Below, in pieces: positions 26,155 to 34,615 of a stretch of DNA of 64,000 bases; position 1 is the stretch's first letter, and each line of letters starts with the position of its first letter. Below the pieces are notes generated by a model. That model saw only the letters and a program-made list of their open reading frames with translations, was not told where the DNA came from and made no database searches. The stretch comes from Promineifilum sp019695075 (lineage in GTDB: Bacteria; Chloroflexota; Anaerolineae; Promineifilales; Promineifilaceae), in assembly GCA_026129185.1 (NCBI GenBank), contig JAHCIO010000008.1:62001-126000 (forward strand). The letters are read 5' to 3'. The translations under genes and the position numbers were made by a program.

Positions 26155-26823
26155 CTAGACCGCGCTGACCGAAGCCGGCTTCTTCAGGGGGAGCATCAGT
26201 TCCGGGTGGCGACCAACGATGTCGGCGAACTCGGCCTGGATGAGCGGCAACTCGGCCTCGTAGTCGTCACCGGGCCAGAAGACGGGGCCGACGCGCATGC
26301 GCCGATTGGAGTAGTCGAACTTGACCATCACCAGCGGCACGCGCGCGTTGCGGGCGATGTGGTAGAAGCCGCTGCGCCAGCCCTTACCGTCGTGGCCCTT
26401 GCCGCGCGTGCCCTCCGGCATGATCGCCAGCAGGAATTGCTCGCGGCTGTCGAACTCGTCGACCATCTGCGACACAAAATCGCGCGTGCGGTCGCGGTCG
26501 AGGGGGATGCCGCCGAACCAGCGCAGGAACCAGCCCACCGGGCCAACAAAGGGCGTGTGCTTCATGACGAAATGGACATCGACGCCCAGCGCCGCCATCG
26601 TGAAGGCGGTCATGAAGAAGTCGCCGTTGGACGTGTGCGGCGCGCCGACAAACACCAGGCGCGGCAGATCGGGCAGTTCTCCAACGACGCGCCAGCCCAT
26701 CAGGCGCATCAGCAGCGTAAACAGGAAGCGCGTCAGGCGGTTGCCGCGGCGGGGGATGCTGGCCCCTAGCGCCGGCAGTTCGGTGCGGCGAAGGTCGTCG
26801 TGTGCGGGCTGTGTTGGCTCCAT
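26155..26823 (-). CDS. PlsC-type lysophospholipid acyltransferase
   Basis: A 222-residue membrane-associated acyltransferase. The HX4D-type motif is seen as APHTSNGDFFM and the phosphate-binding motif as MPEGTRGKG, with GGIPLDRD between them, matching the four-block 1-acylglycerol-3-phosphate acyltransferase family. An N-terminal hydrophobic helix (FLFTLLMRLMGWRVVG) would anchor it. It probably acylates a lysophospholipid or related acceptor, but the substrate is not clear; it is nearer to the short bacterial variants than to E. coli PlsC. It is monocistronic, convergent with recQ, and 232 bp from the divergent GH13 gene. Confidence 0.85.
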   Translation of the reverse strand: MEPTQPAHDDLRRTELPALGASIPRRGNRLTRFLFTLLMRLMGWRVVGELPDLPRLVFVGAPHTSNGDFFMTAFTMAALGVDVHFVMKHTPFVGPVGWFLRWFGGIPLDRDRTRDFVSQMVDEFDSREQFLLAIMPEGTRGKGHDGKGWRSGFYHIARNARVPLVMVKFDYSNRRMRVGPVFWPGDDYEAELPLIQAEFADIVGRHPELMLPLKKPASVSAV

Positions 26824-26929
26824 GATCGTGGTAGCTCCTGCGAGCGCCGGGGCGGCCCGGCACGTGGGCAGCGGTTTGACTACACCTGCTAGAACACCGG
26901 GTTAGCAAAAAAGTGACGACAGGCTGGAG

Positions 26930-26963
26930 AGACCTCAGAGGTCTTCTGAGACCTCTGAGGTCT
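26930..26963. repeat. Perfect nested palindrome and tandem 14-mer upstream of the amylase gene
   Basis: AGACCTCAGAGGTCT (26930-26944) and AGACCTCTGAGGTCT (26949-26963) are perfect inverted copies around TCTG; each arm is also near-palindromic (AGACCTC/GAGGTCT). Two direct copies of GAGGTCTGGCCGAC follow immediately. It lies between divergent genes, so it could be regulatory rather than a terminator. Confidence 0.8.
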
Positions 26964-27055
26964 GGCCGACGAGGTCTGGCCGACGCGCACTTCTGGCCCG
27001 CCGCGCCTTTTTCCGGCATGATCGCGCCAAACCTATTCGCCAAGGAGCAGCTACA

Positions 27056-28831
27056 ATGACCACCAACAGCTTCGTGCCCGACTGGGCCAGGGGCATCGTC
27101 TGGTACCAGATCTTCCCGGAGCGCTTCCGCAACGGCGATCCAACCAACGACCCGACGCTGGCCAGCCTGGAGGGCGCCTACCCGCGCGACCACACTCCGC
27201 CCTGGCAAGTACACCCCTGGACGGCCGACTGGTATCAGTTGCAGCCCTATGAGCAGCACAACGGGCGGGACTTCTGGTTCAACGCCCAGCGCCGGCGCTA
27301 TGGCGGCGACGTGCAGGGCATCCTCGACAGCCTCGACTACCTGACCGACCTGGGCATCGAAGCCATCTACTTGAACCCGGTCTTCCCCTCGCCCTCGGCC
27401 CACAAGTACGACGGCATGCTCTACCACCACATCGACCCCCACTTCGGCCCCGACCCCGACGGCGATTGGCGGCTCATGGCCAGCGAGACGCCCGAACAGC
27501 CGGAGACGTGGCTATGGACGGCGGCCGACCGGTTGATGTTGCGTCTGATCGACGAGGCCCACCGCCGCGGCCTGCGTCTCATTTTCGACGGCGTCTGGAA
27601 CCACATCGGCGTCAATTGCTGGGCTTTTCGCGACGTGGTGGCCCGCCAGCGGCAGTCGCCCTACGCCGGCTGGTTCAAGATCCCCAGTTGGGACGACCCC
27701 GAAGCCGGCACGACGTTCGACTACGTGGGCTGGTTTGGCGCGCGCGAACTGCCGGAGTGGTTCCAGGACGAGACCGGCGTCGCCGGCGGGCCGCGCGATT
27801 ACATCTTCGCCGCCGCGCGCCGCTGGATGGACCCCGACGGCGACGGCGACCCGCGCGACGGCATCGACGGCTGGCGGCTCGACGTGGCCTTCTGCGTGCG
27901 CCATCCGTTCTGGAAAGCGTGGCGGCAGCACGTGCGCGCCATTAACCCGGAGGCTTACCTGGTAGCCGAGGTTGTCCTGCCGCCGGAGGAGGAGCAGCCC
28001 TACCTGCGCGGCGACGAATTCGACGCGACGATGAACTACAACTTCGCCTTCGCGGCGATGGAGTTCCTCGTCGGCGGCGCGGGGGCTACGACGGCGACCG
28101 AGTTCGACGCCCGCCTGCGCGAGCTGCGCCGGGCCTACCCGGCTGAGGTCGCCCACGTGATGCAAAACCTGATGGACAGCCACGACAGCAGCCGGCTGGC
28201 CTCGGCCATCGTCAACCGCGACCGGCACCCCATGCGCGACTGGCCGGACTATCACCGCCTCTCGCGCGTCGAGGTCACGCCCGACTACGCCACGCGCCAG
28301 CCCGCGGCCGCCGAACGCCGCCGGCAGATGCTCGTGGCCCTGTTCCAGTTCACCTACATCGGCGCGCCGATGCTCTACTACGGCGACGAGGCGGGCATGT
28401 GGGGGGCCAACGATCCCTGCTGCCGCAAGCCGATGGTCTGGCCGGAGATGCAGTACGAGCCGGAGAGCGTGCTGCCCGACGGCCAACCGCGCCCCCACGC
28501 CGACGCCGTCGCCTTCGACCACGACCTCTTCGCCCACTACCAGCGGCTCATCACGCTGCGCAAGACATCGCCGGCGCTGCGGCGCGGCGAGTTCCGCACG
28601 CTGCTGGCCGACGACGACCGGCGGCTGTTCGCCTTTGCCCGTGAGACGGACGACGACACGGCCATCGTCGTCCTGAACGCGGATGACCTGATGCAAATCG
28701 CCGATCTGGAAGCGCCCGACGGCATGTGGACCGACGCGCTGAGTGGGGAGAGCTACCGGGCCGAGGCCGGGCGGTTGAGCCTGACCGTGCCGCCTGTCTG
28801 GGGGGCCGTTCTGCGGCCGGCCAGCCCGTAG
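27056..28831 (+). CDS. GH13 alpha-amylase family glycosidase (neopullulanase/cyclomaltodextrinase-like)
   Basis: A 591-residue cytoplasmic enzyme with no signal peptide. GH13 elements are VWYQIFPERFRNGDP, IEAIYLNPVF, LIFDGVWNHIG, nucleophile Asp in DGWRLDVAF, acid/base Glu in YLVAEVV and transition-state Asp in MDSHDSSR. The VWYQIFPERF start and the inserted loop before the first beta strand resemble neopullulanase/maltogenic amylases, though the usual N-terminal CBM34 domain is absent. It would hydrolyse or rearrange alpha-1,4 (and perhaps alpha-1,6) glucans. SD AAGGAG precedes the ATG. It is convergent with the branching-enzyme-like gene, so an alpha-glucan locus is likely. Confidence 0.9.
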   Translation: MTTNSFVPDWARGIVWYQIFPERFRNGDPTNDPTLASLEGAYPRDHTPPWQVHPWTADWYQLQPYEQHNGRDFWFNAQRRRYGGDVQGILDSLDYLTDLGIEAIYLNPVFPSPSAHKYDGMLYHHIDPHFGPDPDGDWRLMASETPEQPETWLWTAADRLMLRLIDEAHRRGLRLIFDGVWNHIGVNCWAFRDVVARQRQSPYAGWFKIPSWDDPEAGTTFDYVGWFGARELPEWFQDETGVAGGPRDYIFAAARRWMDPDGDGDPRDGIDGWRLDVAFCVRHPFWKAWRQHVRAINPEAYLVAEVVLPPEEEQPYLRGDEFDATMNYNFAFAAMEFLVGGAGATTATEFDARLRELRRAYPAEVAHVMQNLMDSHDSSRLASAIVNRDRHPMRDWPDYHRLSRVEVTPDYATRQPAAAERRRQMLVALFQFTYIGAPMLYYGDEAGMWGANDPCCRKPMVWPEMQYEPESVLPDGQPRPHADAVAFDHDLFAHYQRLITLRKTSPALRRGEFRTLLADDDRRLFAFARETDDDTAIVVLNADDLMQIADLEAPDGMWTDALSGESYRAEAGRLSLTVPPVWGAVLRPASP

Positions 28832-28840
28832 CCAAGCCCC

Positions 28841-29035
28841 GTAGCACAGCCTGTAGCACAGCCTGTTAGGCTGTGGCAGGTGAAGACAGCCTAACAGGCT
28901 GTACTACGGCGGCTCCGTAGCACGGCCTGTCAGGCTGTGGCGGGCGAAGACAGCCTAACAGGCTGTACTACGGCGGCCCCGTAGCACGGCCTGTCAGGCT
29001 GTGGCGGGCGAAGACAGCCTAACAGGCTGTACTAC
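28841..29035. repeat. 64-bp tandem palindromic repeat, three copies
   Basis: Units begin at 28853, 28917 and 28981; a 12-base partial copy precedes them and the third unit is cut at 29035. Each unit holds a large inverted repeat whose arms are themselves palindromic (ACAGCCT-N3-AGGCTGT). It fills the gap between the two convergent GH13 genes and should fold into strong hairpins on both strands, acting as a bidirectional terminator. Confidence 0.9.
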
Positions 29036-29046
29036 AGGCTGGGCTA

Positions 29047-30873
29047 CTAACCCGGATTCTGCGAGAAGATCAGCCCGGCATATGGCCCCAGCGAGACCTT
29101 GGCGCTGGCCGGCTGGTTGTCGTAGGGGGTCGGCTCGGCGACCACGTCGGTGCTGACCTGGCCCTCGTAGTCGGCGCTATAGGGCTTGGCGTGGCTGTCG
29201 AAGCGCAGCGACCACAGCCCGGCGGCCGGGAAGCCAAGGGTGTAGTCAGTCACCGTGCTGTTGGTCATGTTCATGACCACGATGGTGCTGTCGCCGGGGC
29301 CGCCGTCATACCAGCGGTGGAAAGCGATCACCTTGTTGGCGCCGTTGACGTGGTAGACGTCGATATGCTGGCCGGTCAGGCCCTTGGTGTGGCCGTGCAG
29401 GTTGCGGCGCAGGTGCATCAAGTCCCGGTAGAGGGTGATGATGCTCTCCATCTCCTTGGCTCTGTCCCAGTCCAGCGGTTCGGTATCGACAAACCACTTG
29501 TCCTCCAGAAACTCCTGCCCCTGGAAGATCATGGGGATGCCCGGCGCGGTGAAGACCAGCACGCCGCCCATCGTCGAGCGCTTCTTGGCGAACCAGTGGC
29601 GGCTGTTGCCCGGCCAGATTTCTTCGGGCACGCGAGCCTTGCCGTTGGCGACCTCGTCGTGCGACTCGGTGTAGACGACGCGCTTAAAGGCGTCGCCGTC
29701 GTACTTGGCGTAGAGGGCCGCCTTGACCGACTCCACGTCGCGGAACTGGTCGTCGTTGGTGATGATCGCCGTGCGGATGGGGTGGACGAACTGCGGGTCC
29801 CATTGCGCGCCGAAGCCCGCACCGCCCGCGCCCGTGCTCTTCACCAGCCACTCATTGGCCTGCAAATCCTCGGCAATGGTCAGGTGGTTGGGCGCGAACT
29901 CGCGCACTTCCTCATTGATCCACTGCATGAAGCTCCAGCCGTCGGGGATGTCGCCGGCGGGGTCGTTGTCGTGGCCGTTGCGGTTGCGGATATAGGCCGT
30001 GGCGTCCCAGCGCAGGCCGTCCACCTGGTACTCGTGCAACCACATCAGGGCATTGTCGCGCAGGAATTGGCGCACCTCCGGCCGGCCGTAGTCAGGGCGG
30101 GTGTGGCCCCACGGTGTCTGGCTGCGGTCGTCGTTGTAGAAGTAGATGCCGCCGCCGTCGTCCTCTGACCAGCCATCGAAGCGCCACAGGTCGAGGTCGC
30201 TCGGCCCCAGGTGGTTATAGACCACGTCGAGGATGACGGCGATGCCGTGTTTGTGGGCGGCGCGGATGAACTCCTTGAAGGCCCGCGGCCCGCCGTAGTC
30301 ACTCTCCACGGCAAAGGGCAGCGACAGGTTATAGCCCCAGGAGCGGCCGCCGGGGAACTCCATCGGCGGCATGACCTGCACGGCATTGACGCCCAGCGCG
30401 CGCAAGTAGGGCAGCTTCTGCGCCGCGCGCCGGAACGTACCCACGCGCTCTTCGTTGAGTGCGTTGAACGTGCCAATGTGCATCTCGTAGATGATCAGGT
30501 CGTTCCACGCCGGAATCTGGAAGTTTTCCGTCCCCTCCCAGTCAAACTCTGGATCGTGAATGACGCCGTTGCCCACCGAGTTGGTGACCTGACGGGCGTA
30601 GGGATCGATGCGGAAGAGCCGCATATCGCCATTGACCAGCAGGAACTTGTACTGCTGGCCCGGCTTGGCGCCGGCAACGTCGGTGGCCCAGTAGCCGTCG
30701 CCCTCGTGGATGAGGGGGTTGGCCGTCTCGCTCCAGTCGTTGAAGTCGCCGACGACAAAGACCTTCTGCGCGTTGGGCGCCCAGACGCGGAAGGTTGTCC
30801 CCCTGGCGTGTGAGATCGGCCCCATGCCCGGCTTCATCTTGGGCCTCAGTGCTCTGTTTAGTGCCTTGAACAC
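29047..30873 (-). CDS. GH13 1,4-alpha-glucan branching enzyme-like protein with CBM48
   Basis: A 608-residue enzyme. Residues 20-95 form a CBM48 domain (TTFRVWAPNAQKVFVVGDFN). The GH13 barrel follows (YEMHIGTFN, VNAVQVMPPMEFPGGRSWGY, VILDVVYNHLG), with nucleophile Asp in DGLRWDATAYI, Glu in LTIAEDLQ and Asp in TESHDEV. The order matches glycogen branching or trehalohydrolase-like enzymes; branching activity is inferred. I set the start at GTG 30873 since AAGGAG lies 7 bases upstream; an in-frame TTG at 30897 would place that SD inside the gene. No other glg gene is in the window. Confidence 0.85.
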   Translation of the reverse strand: MFKALNRALRPKMKPGMGPISHARGTTFRVWAPNAQKVFVVGDFNDWSETANPLIHEGDGYWATDVAGAKPGQQYKFLLVNGDMRLFRIDPYARQVTNSVGNGVIHDPEFDWEGTENFQIPAWNDLIIYEMHIGTFNALNEERVGTFRRAAQKLPYLRALGVNAVQVMPPMEFPGGRSWGYNLSLPFAVESDYGGPRAFKEFIRAAHKHGIAVILDVVYNHLGPSDLDLWRFDGWSEDDGGGIYFYNDDRSQTPWGHTRPDYGRPEVRQFLRDNALMWLHEYQVDGLRWDATAYIRNRNGHDNDPAGDIPDGWSFMQWINEEVREFAPNHLTIAEDLQANEWLVKSTGAGGAGFGAQWDPQFVHPIRTAIITNDDQFRDVESVKAALYAKYDGDAFKRVVYTESHDEVANGKARVPEEIWPGNSRHWFAKKRSTMGGVLVFTAPGIPMIFQGQEFLEDKWFVDTEPLDWDRAKEMESIITLYRDLMHLRRNLHGHTKGLTGQHIDVYHVNGANKVIAFHRWYDGGPGDSTIVVMNMTNSTVTDYTLGFPAAGLWSLRFDSHAKPYSADYEGQVSTDVVAEPTPYDNQPASAKVSLGPYAGLIFSQNPG

Positions 30874-31018
30874 TTCCTTTCTCCTTGTTATCTGCAATTA
30901 GTGGCCGGTGGTCGGTGGCCAGTAGGCCCGTGGTCGGCGGGCGACCGCCGGCGCACCAGAGCCGGAGCGTTCCTCCTGTCCCCTGGAGCCTGGCCTCTCA
31001 TCCTTCATCCTTCCCACT

Positions 31019-31801
31019 TCATCCCTGCAACAGCGATTGCGCGCCGTCGATCCAGACCTCCGTGCCGGTGATGTGGGTCGCGGCGTCGCCGGCCAGGAAC
31101 AGCACCAGGTCGGCCACCTGCTCGGCCGTGCCGGGGCCGCCGTCGGTCAGCGGCACCGCGCCTTCGGGGAACTCGATTGGCTCCTCGGCCGCGGCGAGGC
31201 TGCGCTTCTCGGTGTTATCGTCGATCTCCGTCTTGATCCAGCCGGGACAGATGACGTTGACGCGAATCTTGTGCTTGGCCAGTTCCAGCGCGGCCATCTT
31301 GGCGAAAGCGACCTGGCCGGCCTTGCTGGAGCTGTAGGCCGACGCGCCGGCGTTGCTGAAGATGCGCGTGCCGTTAACCGATGAAGTGATGATGATCGAC
31401 CCGCCGTTCGGCTTCAGCAGCGACAGCGCATACTTGACGGTCAGGAACGTGCCCGTCAGATTGACGGTCAGCGTCTTCGTCCACTCCTCCGGCGTCAGTT
31501 CCTCCAGCGGCGCCCAGACGCCGTTGATGCCGGCGTTGGCGAAAACGACATCGAGCCGGCCCCACTCGCGGCCGACGCGATCATAAGCCGCCTGCATGGC
31601 CGCCGGGTCGGAGATGTCGGCCGCCAGGGGAATGGCCTCGCCGCCCATCTCGCGGATGCGCGTGGCCGTCTTGCGGGCGTTCTCTTCCGTATGATCGAGC
31701 GCGGCCACTCCGGCCCCCGCCCGCGCCAGCTTCAGCGCCGCGGCCCTGCCGATGCCCGCGCCCGCGCCCGTCACCAGAGCGACTTTGCCTTCCAGTGTCA
31801 T
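31019..31801 (-). CDS. SDR-family NAD(P)-dependent oxidoreductase
   Basis: A 260-residue classical short-chain dehydrogenase. It has the cofactor motif TGAGAGIG at residues 11-18, an Asp at the end of the second strand (ALDHTEEN) that suggests NAD preference, the NAG motif (FANAGINGV), catalytic Ser in IIITSSVNG and the YxxxK pair in AYSSSKAGQ. The C-terminus (ITGTEVWIDGAQSLLQG) is typical. It probably oxidises or reduces a small alcohol/ketone or a fatty-acid-like substrate; the specific reaction cannot be read. The neighbouring acyl-CoA dehydrogenase, same strand but 229 bp away, suggests lipid metabolism without proof. Confidence 0.9.
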   Translation of the reverse strand: MTLEGKVALVTGAGAGIGRAAALKLARAGAGVAALDHTEENARKTATRIREMGGEAIPLAADISDPAAMQAAYDRVGREWGRLDVVFANAGINGVWAPLEELTPEEWTKTLTVNLTGTFLTVKYALSLLKPNGGSIIITSSVNGTRIFSNAGASAYSSSKAGQVAFAKMAALELAKHKIRVNVICPGWIKTEIDDNTEKRSLAAAEEPIEFPEGAVPLTDGGPGTAEQVADLVLFLAGDAATHITGTEVWIDGAQSLLQG

Positions 31802-31984
31802 GGTTCACCTTCTCGTGCGCGTCCGCCGGCCCGGCCGGCCCGGCTTTGTGACGTTCATTACTCCTTTGAGCATTGAGAAGGATAAGCATTTACGCGGCGG
31901 TGGCCATGTACCGTGGATATATTTCTCTGAGAGACACCGGTCAGTGACGAATGGACGACAGACGACAGACGACAGACTGCCATC

Positions 31985-32029
31985 ACTGACCTACTGACCT
32001 ACTGACCCACTGGCCACTGCTTACTGACC
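31985..32029. repeat. CTACTGAC-type octamer repeat, second locus
   Basis: CACTGAC, two perfect CTACTGAC copies (31991-32006) and degenerate copies (CCACTGGC, TTACTGAC, CACTACTC) precede the acyl-CoA dehydrogenase stop. Upstream at about 31954-31977 there is a separate 7-bp tandem (ACGACAG x3). This matches the element in the def-gatC gap. Confidence 0.75.
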
Positions 32030-32030
32030 A

Positions 32031-33239
32031 CTACTCCTCCGCCTCCCAATACGCCTGGTCATAAGCCGGCAACTCGCAACGCATCGGGCGCGTCTGGCGG
32101 TTGCCGAGGGCATATTCGGCCTGCATCAGCGTGTGGATCTGCGACGTGCCTTCGTAGATGACGCTGCTCTTGGTGTTGCGCAGGTGGCGCTCGACGTTGT
32201 ACTCGTCGGAGTAGCCATACGCGCCGTGAATCTGCACGGCATCATCGGCGGCGCGGCGAGCGGCCTCGGTGCAGAACCACTTGGCCATGCTCGTCTCGCG
32301 CGTGTTGCGCAGGCCGCGGTTCTTCAGCCAGCCCGCCTTCCAGACCAGCAGTTCGCCGGCGTCGATGCTCTGTTGCATGTTGGCGATCATCTGCTGCACG
32401 AGTTGGTACTCGACGATGGGCCGGCCGAAGGTCTTGCGCTCGCGGCCGTAGGCGATGGACTCGTCGCGGCAAGCCTTGATGACGCCCACCGCGCCGGCGG
32501 CGACGGTGTAGCGGGCGTTGTCCAGCGCGCTCATGGCGATCTTGAAGCCCTCACCCTCTTCGCCCAGGCGATGGCTGGCCGGCACGCGCACGTCGGCCAT
32601 GTTGATCCAGCCGGTGTTGCTGGCCCAGACGCCCATCTTGCCGTGGATCGTGCCCGTCGTCAGCCCCGGCCAGCCGCGCTCCAGGATGAAGGCGGTGATG
32701 CCGTTGGCCCCGCGCTCCGGGTCGGTCTTGGCGAAGACGAGGAAGCGGTCGGCCACGTCGGACAGGGTGATCCACATCTTCTCGCCGGTCAGCAGGTAGT
32801 CGCCGCCGTCGCGGCGTGCCCGGCTGGTCATGGCGGCCACGTCCGACCCCGCTCCCGGCTCGGTCAGGCCGAAGCAGGCCAGGCGCTCGCCCGTGGCCAG
32901 CGGCGGCAGGAAGTCGCGTTTCTGCTCCTCCGTGCCCCACTGGAAGATGGGCAGCGCATGCAGGCCCAGGTGGACGGCAATCGTCTCGCGCACCGACGAG
33001 TCGGCGTACTCCAACCCCTCGGAGACGATGCCCAGCGACAGATAGTCCATGCCCGCGCCGCCATAGCGCACCGGCAGGCAGACGCCCATCAGGCCCAGCG
33101 CGGCCATCTGCGGGCGCAGTTCGTGGGGGAAGGTGTGGGTGCGGTCGTGCTCCTTAATGACGGGCATGACCGTCTTGCGCGCGAAGTCGTAGACAGTCCG
33201 CGCGATCAGCTGGTGGTTCTCGCTCAGGGTGAAGTCCAT
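32031..33239 (-). CDS. Acyl-CoA dehydrogenase
   Basis: A 402-residue FAD-dependent enzyme that introduces a trans-2 double bond into acyl-CoA (beta-oxidation or branched-chain/aromatic acyl-CoA breakdown). Signatures are CFGLTEPGAGSDVAAM, the FAD-binding segment WITLSDVADRFLVFAKT and the C-terminal signature with catalytic Glu in SSVIYEGTSQIHTLM. The segment FGRPIVEYQLVQQMIANM and IHGAYGYSDEYNVERHLR fit the family closely. Chain-length preference is not evident. No ETF or enoyl-CoA hydratase gene is adjacent, so it depends on partners elsewhere. Confidence 0.95.
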   Translation of the reverse strand: MDFTLSENHQLIARTVYDFARKTVMPVIKEHDRTHTFPHELRPQMAALGLMGVCLPVRYGGAGMDYLSLGIVSEGLEYADSSVRETIAVHLGLHALPIFQWGTEEQKRDFLPPLATGERLACFGLTEPGAGSDVAAMTSRARRDGGDYLLTGEKMWITLSDVADRFLVFAKTDPERGANGITAFILERGWPGLTTGTIHGKMGVWASNTGWINMADVRVPASHRLGEEGEGFKIAMSALDNARYTVAAGAVGVIKACRDESIAYGRERKTFGRPIVEYQLVQQMIANMQQSIDAGELLVWKAGWLKNRGLRNTRETSMAKWFCTEAARRAADDAVQIHGAYGYSDEYNVERHLRNTKSSVIYEGTSQIHTLMQAEYALGNRQTRPMRCELPAYDQAYWEAEE

Positions 33240-33309
33240 GATCCTCTCCTATGGGATAGCTGCCGGGGATCATAGCCGTTGATCGCCGCGCGCGCACCGA
33301 TTAGGCGCA

Positions 33310-33446
33310 GAGCTCACGTAAAGACGCTCACGCAAAGCGCTCACGCAAAGGCGCAGAGGAACCAAGACGCAAAGAAGAATCTCTCTTCAATTCTTCTTTG
33401 CGCCTTTGCCCCTTAGCGCCTTTGCGTGAGCTTCTTTGCGTGAGCA
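33310..33446. repeat. Long inverted repeat of the GCTCACGCAAAGGCGC family
   Basis: Direct and inverted copies of CTCACGCAAAG and GCAAAGAAGAAT/ATTCTTCTTTGC build an imperfect hairpin of over 120 bp centred near 33387. It fills the 298-bp gap between the acyl-CoA dehydrogenase start and the lipoprotein terminator; no gene is seen there. A second member lies at 40693-40816. Confidence 0.85.
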
Positions 33447-33481
33447 CCTTTTCGCAACGCCTCGGCCGCGAACAACGAAAA

Positions 33482-33509
33482 CGGGCCACCCTCACGCGAG
33501 GGTGGCCCG
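33482..33509 (-). terminator. Rho-independent terminator of the triple-domain lipoprotein gene
   Basis: CGGGCCACCCTC (33482-33493) pairs perfectly with GAGGGTGGCCCG (33498-33509), loop of four. On the minus strand the stem is followed by TTTTCGTT. It lies 29 bp past the stop codon at 33538. Confidence 0.8.
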
Positions 33510-33537
33510 TTGTGGCTGCATTGGAAAACCGAAGGCC

Positions 33538-34470
33538 CTAGGGCATATTGGCCAGCCGCACCACCGTGCCGCTCAGGTCGGTGTGGGCCTCATACTCCTG
33601 GCCGCCGGCGCTGAGCATGACGATCCAGCCCGGCGTGATGGCTTGCAGGCAGGCCTCGTCCGGCCCGCCCAGGCCCAGGCAGCCATCGCTGAACTCGGCC
33701 TGCTCGGCCGACACCACGGTGATCTCGTCCGGCGTCAGGCCCAGCTGGTCGGCCAGCACGGCCGCGGCCGAGGCGGTGATGGCGTCGGTCGAATCCGTGC
33801 CCATGCCCGCGTCGGCAATGCGCACGTTCGTGCCCGTCAGGTCGGTGTGGGCTTCGTACTCCTGGCCACCGGCATTGAGCATGACCAGCCAGCCGGGCGT
33901 GATGGCCTGCGCGCACATCTCCTCCGGCCCGCCCAGCCCCAGGCAACCATCGCTGAACTCGGTCTGCTCGGCCGACACCACGGTGATCTCGTCCGGCGTC
34001 AGGCCCAGCTGGTCGGCCAGCACGGCCGCGGCCGAGGCGGTGATGGCGTCCATCTCGCTCGCGCCGGCGCTGTTGCCGGCAACGCGCACTTGCTCGCCGG
34101 TGGCGTCGGTGCGAACCTCGTACTCCCGGCCGTTGGCGCTGAGCATGATCGTCCAGCCGGGCGTGAGGGCCTGCAGGCAGCTCTCCGCCGGCCCGCCCAG
34201 GCCCAGGCAGCCGTCGCTGAACTCGGTCTCTTCGGCCGACAGCACAAGGATGTCGCTCTCGGCGATACCCTGTTCGGTCGCCAGTTGAGCGATGGCGGCG
34301 GACGTGACGGCATTGCCCGCGCCCTCGGCGGGCGTTTCGGCCGTCGGTTGCGCCATTTCCGGCGTCGCGGTCAGGTCGCTCGCGCCCGGTTCGGCCCCGG
34401 TGGGCTGACAGGCGACCAACAGGGCCAGCAAGAGCGCCAACACCGCGGCAAACGGCTTAAAAGAAGACAT
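33538..34470 (-). CDS. Lipoprotein with three tandem Cys-pair domains
   Basis: A 310-residue predicted lipoprotein: signal peptide FAAVLALLLALLVAC with lipobox Cys21, then a Thr/Pro/Glu-rich linker to about residue 50. Three domains of about 85 residues follow, each with EFSDGCLGLGGP, a second Cys (ESCLQA, EMCAQA, EACLQA) and TPGWxxML with GxEYExxTD. The paired Cys in each domain probably form a disulfide outside the membrane. Domains 2 and 3 are nearly identical even in DNA, showing recent duplication. I know no function for this domain. SD AAGGAG lies upstream and a strong terminator downstream, so it is monocistronic. Confidence 0.85.
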   Translation of the reverse strand: MSSFKPFAAVLALLLALLVACQPTGAEPGASDLTATPEMAQPTAETPAEGAGNAVTSAAIAQLATEQGIAESDILVLSAEETEFSDGCLGLGGPAESCLQALTPGWTIMLSANGREYEVRTDATGEQVRVAGNSAGASEMDAITASAAAVLADQLGLTPDEITVVSAEQTEFSDGCLGLGGPEEMCAQAITPGWLVMLNAGGQEYEAHTDLTGTNVRIADAGMGTDSTDAITASAAAVLADQLGLTPDEITVVSAEQAEFSDGCLGLGGPDEACLQAITPGWIVMLSAGGQEYEAHTDLSGTVVRLANMP

Positions 34471-34615
34471 GCGTGATTTACTCCTTGTGTCTTGATTTAG
34501 GTCAATTGGGCTGTGGTGTGGGCCGTGAAGGACCTACATGGTAGTAAAACGCCGGGGGTGTGTCAATTGTTCCCTCACTCACAGAGGAAACATGACGCAT
34601 TTCAGAGCTTCGATT

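Noticed and set aside
28841..29035. The 64-bp repeat as a possible CRISPR array
   Set aside because: Units are contiguous with no unique spacers and each is a large palindrome; no cas gene is nearby.
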